This document shows, one piece after another, positions 1 to 8,078 of a stretch of DNA of 52,069 bases. The translations under genes were made by a program, and so were the position numbers. The notes beneath the pieces were generated by a model. The model was not told where the DNA came from, did not search any database, and saw nothing but the letters and a program-made list of their open reading frames with translations. Numbering within the stretch: the first letter of the stretch is position 1; each line of letters starts with the position of its first letter. Origin of the DNA: Bacillota bacterium (GTDB lineage: Bacteria > Bacillota > Clostridia > Acetivibrionales > DTU013); contig JAEXNT010000066.1 in NCBI GenBank assembly GCA_023439545.1, positions 1 through 52,069 of the forward strand, read 5' to 3'.

Positions 1-86
1 CTAAATGTAGAATTAATATATACTATGTGCGCAATGAACATCTAGAATATGTATAGGATTAAATACTTTGCGGGGAATGAATTTAT

Positions 87-1634
87 ATGTCATTTTCGGT
101 AGAGAAACTTAGTATAAGAAAAATACCATCTGTCATTAACAATGTACTTGTCAAAGTGCGTGTAAATATTCCTCAGGAATTTGCAAATGAATTATATAAG
201 GAACGTCTTCGGGTAAATATTAATCGTGATAAAATATTATCAATTGCACTTATTTTCATTTCTTCTGCTTTGTCATACATGGATATTGCTTCAACAGGAA
301 AGCTTCTGGACAATGTGGATAAAGTAGTCTTTTCCATTCACATGATGCTGTTTTTAGTATCGGTACTTTTTTTGGTATTTGTATATTTTGGGAAGAAACT
401 ATTAATTGAAAATGAAACATTTTTAATGGTATTGCACAGTGTGCTCATTACGGTTGTCTTAACTCTTTGCTCTTCTATATCAGTTTGTAGCAGGCTTTTC
501 GGGCAACAGCCATTTTCATATGTAGTAGCTATGTTTTCCATCGCGTCTATGGTGCTGATTACTCCTGTAGAAAGTTTACTTATCTATGCTTTTTCTTTTT
601 TAGTGTATACTGCAGGTATAATTATGCTTCAATATAATATATCGGATTATTTATTCTTCGTTCTTTTGTTGTTAATATTGGCTTTAATCATAATAAGAAG
701 TAATTATATGGCGTTTGTACGAAATTTCATCAATAACAAAGTTATATCAAGAAAAAACATAGAACTTGATCAACTAAACATGATTACCGAGAATGCATTG
801 GCAAAACGTTCAGAAGAACTTAATCAGGCAATTGAATGTGAAAAGTTGAGGACTAACTTTTTCGCAAATATTTCCCACGAGTTAAGAACGCCACTTACTG
901 TAATTTATTCTGCAGAGCAAATGCTGGATACTATTTTTAAAAGCTCACATATATACGAGGATAAGAAAGATATTAATAAATATATGGGCATTATAAGACA
1001 AAATTGCTACAGGCTTATACGATTAATTTCTAATCTTATAGATATTACTAAATTGGATGCCGGATATCTCCAGGCTGATTTTATTAATTATAATATTGTC
1101 AAAGTTGTAGAAGATATTACTTTATCAGTTGCAAAATATATTGAGTATGAGAATTTATCCTTGACTTTTGATACTGAGAAGGAAGAAATCATAGTGGCAT
1201 TCGACCCTGAAAAGATTGAGAGAATTATACTTAACTTGTTATCTAATGCAGTTAAGTTTACTCCCAAGGGAGGTTGTATTTGGGTTAATGTATATGAAAG
1301 AGAGGATAGGGTAGACATTTGTGTAAAAGATACAGGTATTGGGATACCTAATGGAATGAAGGATTTGATATTTGAAAGATTCGTGCAAGTGGACAAAACC
1401 AACTCAAGAACCAGAGAAGGAAGCGGCATAGGATTGTCTTTGGTAAAATCGCTGGTAGACTTGCATAATGGTAGTATATCACTTGTAAGTGAAGAAGGCA
1501 TAGGTAGTGAGTTTATAATTGGTATACCCAAAAAAGCAGTACTGCTTGGAGAGACCCCAAAAGAATATAACCTTATTAGTGAGAAACAGATCATTAATAA
1601 AATTAATATTGAGTTTTCCGATATTTATTCTTAA
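87..1634 (+). CDS. Membrane-bound sensor histidine kinase
   Basis: 515 residues. About six hydrophobic segments lie in the first ~210 residues with no large extracytoplasmic domain, so it probably senses a membrane or intracellular signal. A short coiled linker (~215-255) leads to the HisKA dimerisation domain with the phospho-acceptor H264 in the motif SHELRTP. The ATPase domain has an N box around N383/N387 (NLLSNAVKF), a G1 box at D415 (DTGIGIP) and a G2 box GSGIGLSLVK. All catalytic elements are present, so the enzyme should be active. The ATG start is preceded by GGGGAA at 10 bp. No response regulator lies next to it in the window; a partner may lie upstream of base 1, or it may be an orphan. 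Its gene is AT-rich. It converges with the glycoside hydrolase gene, with a tmRNA fragment between them. Confidence 0.93.
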   Translation: MSFSVEKLSIRKIPSVINNVLVKVRVNIPQEFANELYKERLRVNINRDKILSIALIFISSALSYMDIASTGKLLDNVDKVVFSIHMMLFLVSVLFLVFVYFGKKLLIENETFLMVLHSVLITVVLTLCSSISVCSRLFGQQPFSYVVAMFSIASMVLITPVESLLIYAFSFLVYTAGIIMLQYNISDYLFFVLLLLILALIIIRSNYMAFVRNFINNKVISRKNIELDQLNMITENALAKRSEELNQAIECEKLRTNFFANISHELRTPLTVIYSAEQMLDTIFKSSHIYEDKKDINKYMGIIRQNCYRLIRLISNLIDITKLDAGYLQADFINYNIVKVVEDITLSVAKYIEYENLSLTFDTEKEEIIVAFDPEKIERIILNLLSNAVKFTPKGGCIWVNVYEREDRVDICVKDTGIGIPNGMKDLIFERFVQVDKTNSRTREGSGIGLSLVKSLVDLHNGSISLVSEEGIGSEFIIGIPKKAVLLGETPKEYNLISEKQIINKINIEFSDIYS

Positions 1635-1649
1635 GGTATTTTTATTATA

Positions 1650-1846
1650 AGCATATTCGTAGTTTGCTTCATTGGTCTCTTAAAAAACGAGAAACTAAAA
1701 TTAACGCTAAGAACAATAGCGTATCTTACGCTTTAGCAGCTTAATCGCTGCTAACCGTCAGCTAGAGGTTCCTGCACCCGGGATGCATGGGCTAGCAGCA
1801 AGCGCAAGCTTGCGACCAGCCCCGCAAGAGAAACCGGGTCAGGCAG
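1650..1846 (+). ncRNA. ssrA: Truncated tmRNA (ssrA) fragment: tag reading frame, P5 hairpin, pseudoknot
   Basis: The segment carries a tmRNA-type tag reading frame at 1706-1744: resume codon GCT, then codons for AKNNSVSYALAA and TAA. This is very close to the Streptococcus/Enterococcus tag class (AKN..SYALAA). The stop codon sits in the loop of a perfect 8-bp hairpin (TTAGCAGC 1733-1740 with GCTGCTAA 1747-1754), exactly as in tmRNA helix P5. Downstream, GCTAG 1761-1765 pairs with CTAGC 1792-1796, while CCTG-C-ACCCGG 1771-1781 pairs with CCGGGTCAGG 1834-1843. These two stems cross, giving a PK2-like pseudoknot. A GCAAGC-GCAA-GCTTGC hairpin (1798-1813) lies between. The stretch before the tag (~1675-1705) resembles the 3' side of PK1. 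The 5' and 3' halves of the tRNA-like domain and PK3/PK4 are not visible, so this is a partial gene. The left boundary is uncertain. Confidence 0.75.
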
Positions 1847-1856
1847 AAATTACAGC

Positions 1857-3194
1857 CTACTCATCAATTTTGAAAAACGGAGTCAGAGCTTCAGCCATTT
1901 CCGACCAGTAATCACAATTTTCCCATAAAAACGCTTTGGGATAATCTTTCATTTCTTTCCAAGGGATGGACTGCAATTTTGGCTTAACAAGATAGTCTAT
2001 ATGAAGATCGTCCAATATTGCAGAAATCCTGAAGGAATTTTTGAACATCCTGTCTTCATCTATTGGATAGGAGAACCGTTCTTTTATCATTTCAAGTACT
2101 TCACGGGCAAATGTTTCATTCCTTTTTTCTTTTACCTGCCACTTCGGCCTGAATTCATTCCCCATCTTCATCCATTCGGTATGTTCTTTCGGATAGACCA
2201 AACCCATGGATTTCGCATCCTTGTATGTCCAAATAGTCCATGATATTCCATGTTTCTCGAAAATTTCGAGGCAGTCTTTTATCAAATCCAAGCCTTCACT
2301 CATCCGGTCCTTCGGAAAGCGTCCTCCAGTTTCACCAACCCACAGTGGCATACCTGTTTTTTCCCTTAATTGTATATAGTGGCATATTTTATCTTCCATC
2401 TCCTTCTTTCTTTTGCAGGAATCTGTACATAGGCAGACATGCTGTCCAGGATAGAAATGAAAAGATAAAGCCTGCTGATATCCGTCGAGGTTATTGAAAA
2501 GACTGAAATCTTTCGCCCAGTCATCCCCTTCAAGAAACAATATGTGATTACTGTCAACTGCTCTTATCTTTTGAATTGACTTTTCAAAGAAATCATTAAA
2601 AGCTGCAGTATTCGAAACGTATGATGGCTCATTAATAATATCGAACCCTGCTATTATTGCTTCGTCCTTATATTTCTCTGCTATATAGCCCCACAGGTTG
2701 CTCATCCGTTCTTGAGACAAGGTGTCTTCCCAGAACATGGCGGTTCCTGTTTCACTGCCGGAGTGTGAATCAGGGTTCTGACCGCCTGGTGATGTATGTA
2801 GATCAAGTATTGCATAAATATTATATTTTTTGCATAGCTCAAGTACCCGATCAATATGTCGGAAGCCTTCGCTTTTGTATATCCCCGGTTTTTGGTCATC
2901 TTCAAAATGCCTGTAATTAAACGGTAGTCTCAACACATTTATACCGATGCTTTTAAGAAATATAAAATCACTTTCGGTAAGAAAACAGTTTAGCAGGTCA
3001 TCAAAAAAAGATGCCGCACATTTTTCTCCGTATACATCTGCAAATGCTTTTCTTATTCCCTTCTCCGTACCCGGGATTCTAAGCATGAAATGTTCGAAGT
3101 TCATCCACGATCCTACAGCAAATCCTCTTAGAATAACCCTTTCATTGTTGATAAAAAAATCACCTTTCCTGGTTTGTAAAAATGTTTTTTTCAC
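1857..3194 (-). CDS. Glycoside hydrolase family 5 (cellulase / exo-beta-1,3-glucanase type)
   Basis: 445 residues; TIM-barrel glycosidase. The likely acid/base is E189 in the motif IINEPSY and the nucleophile E288 in WVGETGG, the two signature glutamates of family GH5 (clan GH-A). The motif DLHTSPGGQN near residue 131 is typical of the BglC/exo-1,3-glucanase branch. There is no signal peptide or membrane segment, so it is probably cytoplasmic and acts on imported oligosaccharides or glycosides. The start is GTG at 3194, preceded on this strand by AGGAGGGG about 6 bp away. It lies 19 bp behind the permease gene and in the same direction, so the two are probably cotranscribed under the ArsR-type repressor, an unusual pairing. 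The substrate cannot be read from the sequence. Confidence 0.9.
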   Translation of the reverse strand: MKKTFLQTRKGDFFINNERVILRGFAVGSWMNFEHFMLRIPGTEKGIRKAFADVYGEKCAASFFDDLLNCFLTESDFIFLKSIGINVLRLPFNYRHFEDDQKPGIYKSEGFRHIDRVLELCKKYNIYAILDLHTSPGGQNPDSHSGSETGTAMFWEDTLSQERMSNLWGYIAEKYKDEAIIAGFDIINEPSYVSNTAAFNDFFEKSIQKIRAVDSNHILFLEGDDWAKDFSLFNNLDGYQQALSFHFYPGQHVCLCTDSCKRKKEMEDKICHYIQLREKTGMPLWVGETGGRFPKDRMSEGLDLIKDCLEIFEKHGISWTIWTYKDAKSMGLVYPKEHTEWMKMGNEFRPKWQVKEKRNETFAREVLEMIKERFSYPIDEDRMFKNSFRISAILDDLHIDYLVKPKLQSIPWKEMKDYPKAFLWENCDYWSEMAEALTPFFKIDE

Positions 3195-3213
3195 TATATC
3201 CCCTCCTATTTGC

Positions 3214-4395
3214 TTATTTCCAGAATAGCAATATTAGATTAAAAGCATAGCCCGACAAAATTGCGCCTGTGACTACGAAGAAGATGTATAAAAGAATAAT
3301 GCGCTTTTTCATAAACGTGGCTAAACCTGCAATAACCATAGCGCTCGTTGTTTGACCAGCAATCCAGAATGCCAGCATGGCGCCTGCACTGGCCCCTTGA
3401 GCTATCAGAGCTTTGACAAGCGGAATAGACGCCTCCGTAGTGATATATAATGGAAGACCGATTATGGCAGCAAGCGGAACAGCGGTAAATTTACCCGAAC
3501 CAAGCAGTCCGCCAATAATAGAGGTGGGTACGAATCGTGTGACCAGATAGCCGATTGCAACAAATATGGAGAAGAACACCAGCATATTCTTTATGCCGAT
3601 ATTTACAATATTATTAATTATGTCACGCCACTTTATTTTCTTTAAAAATGCAACAATCCTCATCTGTAAACTTATACGTGTGGATTTCTGAGATAGAGAA
3701 CAACAAACTTGTTTCGATGAAGATGAATCTGTTGAGAAGGTTTGTTCTGCAGCGGTATTGATAATATAACAGTATGCGTCCTGTTTGTTCTCGCCGGAAT
3801 TACAGCCGGATAGCCATTTTAATGAAGTAACGTCATTACAGTTTCTATTTTTTAACGGAGAAACAGATTTACATGTTTTAGTCTTTATTGGTTTTGATTC
3901 ATTGCATCCACATACCTGCGGTAGAGAAGAGTCTGTATAACGTGTTTGGTTTTTAAGAAAGTCTGTCTTCTTTTCTATAAAATGTGTAATATAACCTGAT
4001 GTTACTCCAATTATCACTGAAGCTACCGCCAGAGCGATAGCAAATTTCATATTTATAACGCCGGATATCATAATGAAGGCGTCCGGGCTCATGAGGGGGG
4101 AGGAAGTCAAGAATGCCATTATTGGTCCCCATGGCATCACAGTTGTTATCAGACCTACGACCAGTCCCAACGATCCGGCTGCACACAGTGGCGTCAATAT
4201 ACCGAAGACTACACTTCCCATTATTGAAGCTTCAGGTTTTGCAAGTAATTTCTTTTTTAGTTCCTCTACGTTAATATAAGCTCTCAATATGGAAACCAAC
4301 AGTATTGCAAGACTGAATGTGAGCCAGTTGTGGCTGAGCGCCGATAAAACTTCCATCATCATTTGAAACAGCAGGTCACTGATTATTTTAATCAC
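3214..4395 (-). CDS. ArsP/DUF318-type permease (COG0701) with cysteine-rich loop
   Basis: 393 residues, with about eight to ten membrane segments in two halves, as in the permease family that includes the organoarsenical exporter ArsP. The first half has the conserved motif FGILTPLCAAGSLG (the family usually has TPFCSCSS-like residues here), and the second half has GLPLYITTEASIPLVKALIAQG. The halves are joined by a long hydrophilic loop (~155-245) with at least eight cysteines, including CGC, CNESK, and VCCS; this suggests binding of a soft metal or metalloid. The start is GTG at 4395 with AGGAGG 7 bp upstream. It follows an ArsR-type repressor gene and has its own palindromic operator-like site in the 110-bp gap. 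Export of a metal(loid) or organo-metal(loid) is inferred; the substrate is not known. Confidence 0.8.
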   Translation of the reverse strand: MIKIISDLLFQMMMEVLSALSHNWLTFSLAILLVSILRAYINVEELKKKLLAKPEASIMGSVVFGILTPLCAAGSLGLVVGLITTVMPWGPIMAFLTSSPLMSPDAFIMISGVINMKFAIALAVASVIIGVTSGYITHFIEKKTDFLKNQTRYTDSSLPQVCGCNESKPIKTKTCKSVSPLKNRNCNDVTSLKWLSGCNSGENKQDAYCYIINTAAEQTFSTDSSSSKQVCCSLSQKSTRISLQMRIVAFLKKIKWRDIINNIVNIGIKNMLVFFSIFVAIGYLVTRFVPTSIIGGLLGSGKFTAVPLAAIIGLPLYITTEASIPLVKALIAQGASAGAMLAFWIAGQTTSAMVIAGLATFMKKRIILLYIFFVVTGAILSGYAFNLILLFWK

Positions 4396-4423
4396 GGCTA
4401 AACCTCCTAAAAAAATTAATCAT

Positions 4424-4439
4424 ATCGTAAAATTACGAT
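4424..4439. promoter_or_regulatory. ArsR-type operator-like palindrome (site 1)
   Basis: Inverted repeat ATCGTAA-AA-TTACGAT with perfect 7-bp arms. It lies about 30 bp upstream of the permease start, between the repressor and the permease gene. It matches two further 16-bp sites upstream of the repressor gene. Confidence 0.65.
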
Positions 4440-4462
4440 GTGCATAAGCGCAAAAGACTTAT

Positions 4463-4484
4463 CGCATCGTATTTATGCGATGCG
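4463..4484. promoter_or_regulatory. Hairpin downstream of the repressor gene
   Basis: Perfect 7-bp inverted repeat CGCATCG / CGATGCG with an 8-base loop, about 20 bp past the stop of the repressor gene. On the minus strand only a weak T-rich stretch follows, so it could be a partial terminator, a processing hairpin, or a degenerate fourth operator (it also contains ATCGCAT/ATGCGAT arms). Confidence 0.4.
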
Positions 4485-4505
4485 TCTGGTCAAAAAATTT
4501 TCAAA

Positions 4506-4817
4506 TTACTCTTTTGTTTTCATGTCTGACGCTAATGCTTCGAGATATTCATCCACCAGCTTGGTGTTTAGAAAATAACAACTCCATGGATCTCTTTTTT
4601 GCTTCGTCACCAATCCGACTTTCAAGAGTACCGCAAGATGCTGTGATACTGTAGATTGTGCTAAACCGGTTAATTTCACCACGTCACCTACGCTAACTCC
4701 ATTTTCATAATACTCGATTCGATCGCAGTAAGTACCGATATCTCGGCATCTGAGCGCTTTGATAAGCTCATAGCGAGTTTTGTTACCTAAAGCATTACAT
4801 ATTTGTACAACATCCAT
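4506..4817 (-). CDS. ArsR/SmtB-family metal-responsive repressor
   Basis: 103 residues, the normal size of the family. The winged helix-turn-helix has its recognition region near residues 50-72 (VGDVVKLTGLAQSTVSQHLA), followed by a wing (LVTKQKRDPWSCYF). Possible sensing cysteines are C7, C24, C31 and C80; the classical ELCVCDL box of ArsR is absent. The ATG start has only a weak ribosome binding site (GGCGG). Two 16-bp palindromes overlap the promoter region just upstream, which fits autoregulation with release from DNA on metal binding. It leads the operon with the ArsP-type permease and the GH5 gene. Confidence 0.88.
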   Translation of the reverse strand: MDVVQICNALGNKTRYELIKALRCRDIGTYCDRIEYYENGVSVGDVVKLTGLAQSTVSQHLAVLLKVGLVTKQKRDPWSCYFLNTKLVDEYLEALASDMKTKE

Positions 4818-4832
4818 TTTGACCGCCTACCC

Positions 4833-4848
4833 ATCGTAATTATACGAT
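4833..4848. promoter_or_regulatory. ArsR-type operator-like palindrome (site 2)
   Basis: 16-bp site ATCGTAATTATACGAT, 15 bp upstream of the repressor start. It differs from the site in front of the permease mainly in the centre; the outer arms ATCGTA/TACGAT are perfect. Confidence 0.65.
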
Positions 4849-4854
4849 AAGCAT

Positions 4855-4870
4855 ATCGGTAATTTACGAT
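4855..4870. promoter_or_regulatory. ArsR-type operator-like palindrome (site 3)
   Basis: 16-bp site ATCGGTAATTTACGAT. It lies 6 bp beyond site 2, giving a tandem pair upstream of the repressor gene. One arm carries a single base change. Confidence 0.55.
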
Positions 4871-5118
4871 GATGTCAAGTGCTTTTTTTAAATCGACAAT
4901 TATATGTTATAAGGAGCCGTGCTGCAGCAGGTGTTTTCTTCGGGTTGGCATCATGAATAAAAGGAGTATTGTTTTGAATAAATTTTTACTGCATTCTCAG
5001 ACAAATTACTTAAAGTTTATGACAAATGATTTGTTTCACTCATTGTTAATCTATTATACCATTGTACCTGAGTTTATTCTGAGGAATTCACACATTGCAG
5101 TCGGATGGAGGATGTTTT

Positions 5119-6132
5119 TTGAAAAAGTACTTGCTGCTGTTGTCTATAATGGCGCTTTTATTTCTGTGCGCCTGCAGTAACATGAAACAAGCCGGGGAGA
5201 TCCCCAATATACCGGTACAAACCGTAAATACCGTGATAGATGAAGAAGGGACAGGGATTGATGTTTCGGATGCAGACCCGGTAGCGGATCCGGTAGCAAA
5301 GCCGGATGCGGACCCGGTAGCGGACCCGGAAATGGAAACAGGTGTATTTGTTGAAATTCCGGATATACACGCAATTATGTTTGATAATCAAGGCGGCATG
5401 TTTATCAGCAGAAAAGGGAATGAAATTCTGAAAGTAACACCGGATGCGAATGTCACCGTATTTACCTCACTTGACAGGCTCAGGGACAAGACTGAGAAAA
5501 CACATATCTACAGTATGGCGCCGGGTAAGGACAACACTATGTATGCTGCCGCCTGTGACCGGATCATCAGGATAACGCCGGATGGGGATATGGAAACCGT
5601 AATTGAAGAAGATTTTTCGGGTAAATGGGGCGCCTGTGATGTGAAGGTTGACCGCGAAGGTAATATTTATGTAGTCCATGGTGTGAAGGTGGAGAAGTAT
5701 TCCGGTTCGCTGCAGAAGACGCTCATTATTGATGGAGAAAATGATAAAATCAAGCTTTCCGCCGCGGTAGGAATTGATTTTGACAAGGATTATAAAAATC
5801 TCTATCTCGCAGATGTATTCGGTAAAAAAATTGTCAAATATCCGCTGGACCCTGGTGATCCCGTAAGAGAGCCCCTTGTCTTCGACCTTGTGTATAAAAA
5901 TCCGGAATATGTGGCGGTCAGCGAGCGTAATGAAGCGTTTGTTTCCCTGCCAGGCGGAGGGGGGTTGGCAATAGTCGGCACGGACGGAGAAGTAACCGTA
6001 ATTTGTGAAGACATACTGAAAGAGCCATTCACACTGGCGTTCGGGGGAGAAGGGTTTGACGAAAAATCATTATATGTCGTTTCAAAGGGTAAAGTTTACA
6101 GAGTCAAGGCAGGGTGCGGAGGTGCGCATTAG
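5119..6132 (+). CDS. Lipoprotein with NHL/SMP-30-like beta-propeller
   Basis: 337 residues from the chosen TTG start at 5119, which has GGAGG 7 bp upstream; an upstream TTG at 5095 would add eight residues but has no ribosome binding site. Residues 1-19 form a lipoprotein signal peptide with lipobox LCAC, so the mature protein is anchored by C19 on the outer face of the membrane. A spacer follows with a four-residue ADPV-type repeat encoded by a 12-bp tandem repeat (5270-5331). The rest (~75-337) has regular blades such as GGMFISRKGNEILKVTPD and GNIYVVHGVKVEKYSG, typical of NHL/SMP-30 six-bladed propellers. A binding or sensing role near the neighbouring kinase is possible but unproven. Confidence 0.8.
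   Translation: MKKYLLLLSIMALLFLCACSNMKQAGEIPNIPVQTVNTVIDEEGTGIDVSDADPVADPVAKPDADPVADPEMETGVFVEIPDIHAIMFDNQGGMFISRKGNEILKVTPDANVTVFTSLDRLRDKTEKTHIYSMAPGKDNTMYAAACDRIIRITPDGDMETVIEEDFSGKWGACDVKVDREGNIYVVHGVKVEKYSGSLQKTLIIDGENDKIKLSAAVGIDFDKDYKNLYLADVFGKKIVKYPLDPGDPVREPLVFDLVYKNPEYVAVSERNEAFVSLPGGGGLAIVGTDGEVTVICEDILKEPFTLAFGGEGFDEKSLYVVSKGKVYRVKAGCGGAH
5270..5331 (+). repeat. 12-bp in-frame minisatellite (ADPV repeat)
   Basis: About five imperfect copies of GCGGAYCCGGTA encode a Asp-Pro-Val-Ala spacer directly after the lipoprotein signal. This type of repeat can change copy number by slippage and so vary the distance of the propeller from the membrane. Confidence 0.75.
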
Positions 6133-6156
6133 CTTCAGCCTCAGACTCACACTTGG

Positions 6157-6184
6157 CCTCACCCGTTCAGCCTCACCCATTCAA
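6157..6184 (+). repeat. Two 14-bp tandem copies
   Basis: CCTCACCCGTTCAG followed directly by CCTCACCCATTCAA, in the gap between the lipoprotein gene and the kinase gene. No terminator-like hairpin is seen in this gap (6133-6275). Confidence 0.7.
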
Positions 6185-6275
6185 AACAAAAAAGTGAAGG
6201 TAAATCGAGGCGATATATGGTAATATATTGGTGTGTTTGTACAAATAACTCCGGTGACAGAATGCGGGTTTTAGT

Positions 6276-8078
6276 ATGAAAATATTGATTTACGCAGCAG
6301 TTTCCGTGTTTGCAATATTAATGATTTATTATATTGTGCTAAAAGGGAAAAAATCTCCTATTGCTTTTAGCTTTATTACTTTTCAAGTGTTTATACTGCT
6401 TTGGGCTTTTCATGATATTGTTCTTGAGATAAGTAATATCATATCACCGGCACTGGAACCGAGTCGGGCTGTTCTGATCGACATTTACCATTATTCGGAG
6501 TTTTTTCTCACCTGTTTTACCCCGTATGTCTGGTTGGTTTTCAGCTTTGTTTACACCAGAAGCGGAAGCTATGCGGATCATCCCACGGTAAAAAGTCATA
6601 TAAAGGATAAGTGGTACCTGATCGCGTTGCTCCTTCCATCCCTATTCTTTTATTATCTTCATTCCATACGGTATTTCAATGACCTGGATCTGACGGTAAT
6701 GGAGCCGCGCAGATTCCTGTTTCTTGTTTACATGGGTGTATGCTATTTCTACATGATTGCCGGAATCATTCTGATAATACATTATGCATGGAAGGTTGCG
6801 GGTTACGCCCGAAAGCAGGCGATAATGGTCTCTCTTGCTGCACTTTTACCGTTTTTAAGCAGTTTGGTGCAGAATTACAGGATACAGGTTTTGAGAACAG
6901 AGTATGAGATATTCGGATTAGATTTGACTTTGTTGACTTTTTTATTAACTCTGCTGGTACTTTACATTGCATTCTCCAGATACAGGTTTCTAAACCCTAT
7001 GCCGTACGCGATGCAGGAGCTGTTCAATGTACTTGAATTCCCTATAATCGTATTCGACAGCGGCAATCAGGTGTTGGAATGCAACAAAGCATTTGAGCGA
7101 AGTTTTTTCAACTTTGGCTCCAATAGAAAAAAGGATGCAAACGGTTTGTCGGATTTTCTTAAAGAAAAGGCTGCCGTAAACGAAGATCTGCAAAATGTGG
7201 TTTGCGCCATAGAAAATCAATCCGGATTTTATAACGGCGAGCTGGAATTTGAAGATCCGTTGAAAAGGAATTATTCCATATCCATCAGGCCGATATTTAT
7301 AAATAGCAATGAGTTAATAGGACGTCTCGTCCTTTTTTATGACATAACAGAACTGAGGAGAGCCATAGATGCGTTAAACGAAAGCATTTGTGATCTGAAG
7401 TCTGCCAATGACCGGTTAAGGGATTATTCCGGCATTGTGGAAGAGCTTGCGGTGGAACGGGAAAGAAACCGGATAGCACACGATATTCATGATACCTTGG
7501 GACGATCCATGACAATATTGAATACTGTATTAAAGTCCTGTATTATATCTTGCGATAAGGATGTTGCAGCGACAAGAGAAAAACTGACTTCTGCGGTAGC
7601 GATTACGAAAGAAGGGTTGAATGAGGTAAGAAATACCGTTTCGGGAATTATACCGGATCAAAAAAATCACGGCGGAATGTACGGCTTATTGAAAGGCCTG
7701 GCTGATTCCTATGCTGTTGCGGGGCTTGATGTGGATTTAAGTGTAGAAGAACTGGATGACATATTGTCTGACCAGCAATTGCTTTCAATACACAGAATAT
7801 GCCAGGAGGCGCTGACGAATGCTGTCCGACACGGTAATGCAAAGCATGCCGGCATCGTTATACAAGCATATAATGAGAACATCAGGGTATTTATTTCAGA
7901 TGACGGCTATGGATCTGCACAGTCTGAAACGGGGTTCGGCTTAAAAGGAATGGAACAGCGGGTCAGAGAGCTAAACGGCAGGATCAGGTTTGGCAATAAT
8001 GACGATCATGGTTTTCATATTTATATCGAAATTCCTGTCTTGAAAAAGAACAGTCCGGAGGTGAAGGGCCTTGATTAA
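6276..8078 (+). CDS. NarL-type sensor histidine kinase with 7TM and PAS domains
   Basis: 600 residues. Seven hydrophobic segments (~1-245) resemble the N-terminal 7TM sensor module of Firmicute kinases. A PAS domain follows at ~250-360 (FPIIVFDSGNQVLECNKAFE ... ELIGRLVLFYDITE). The HisKA_3 domain has the motif ERNRIAHDIHDTLGRSM with the expected phospho-acceptor H405. The short HATPase_c domain has HRICQEALTNAVRHGNAKHA (N box), DDGYGS and GFGLKGMEQRVREL (G boxes). This is the layout of kinases paired with LuxR-type regulators. The downstream regulator gene overlaps it by 8 bp, so the two are translationally coupled. The ribosome binding site is weak. The signal is unknown; the lipoprotein propeller upstream and the giant surface protein downstream are possible partners or targets. 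Confidence 0.93.
   Translation: MKILIYAAVSVFAILMIYYIVLKGKKSPIAFSFITFQVFILLWAFHDIVLEISNIISPALEPSRAVLIDIYHYSEFFLTCFTPYVWLVFSFVYTRSGSYADHPTVKSHIKDKWYLIALLLPSLFFYYLHSIRYFNDLDLTVMEPRRFLFLVYMGVCYFYMIAGIILIIHYAWKVAGYARKQAIMVSLAALLPFLSSLVQNYRIQVLRTEYEIFGLDLTLLTFLLTLLVLYIAFSRYRFLNPMPYAMQELFNVLEFPIIVFDSGNQVLECNKAFERSFFNFGSNRKKDANGLSDFLKEKAAVNEDLQNVVCAIENQSGFYNGELEFEDPLKRNYSISIRPIFINSNELIGRLVLFYDITELRRAIDALNESICDLKSANDRLRDYSGIVEELAVERERNRIAHDIHDTLGRSMTILNTVLKSCIISCDKDVAATREKLTSAVAITKEGLNEVRNTVSGIIPDQKNHGGMYGLLKGLADSYAVAGLDVDLSVEELDDILSDQQLLSIHRICQEALTNAVRHGNAKHAGIVIQAYNENIRVFISDDGYGSAQSETGFGLKGMEQRVRELNGRIRFGNNDDHGFHIYIEIPVLKKNSPEVKGLD

Noticed and set aside
1650..1846. Riboswitch or ribozyme in the convergent gap
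   Set aside because: The tag codons, stop in the P5 loop and pseudoknot fit tmRNA better; no downstream gene on this strand for a riboswitch to control.
4869..5180. 103-residue open frame upstream of the propeller lipoprotein
   Set aside because: It runs into the lipoprotein signal in another frame, has no ribosome binding site and no recognisable motif.
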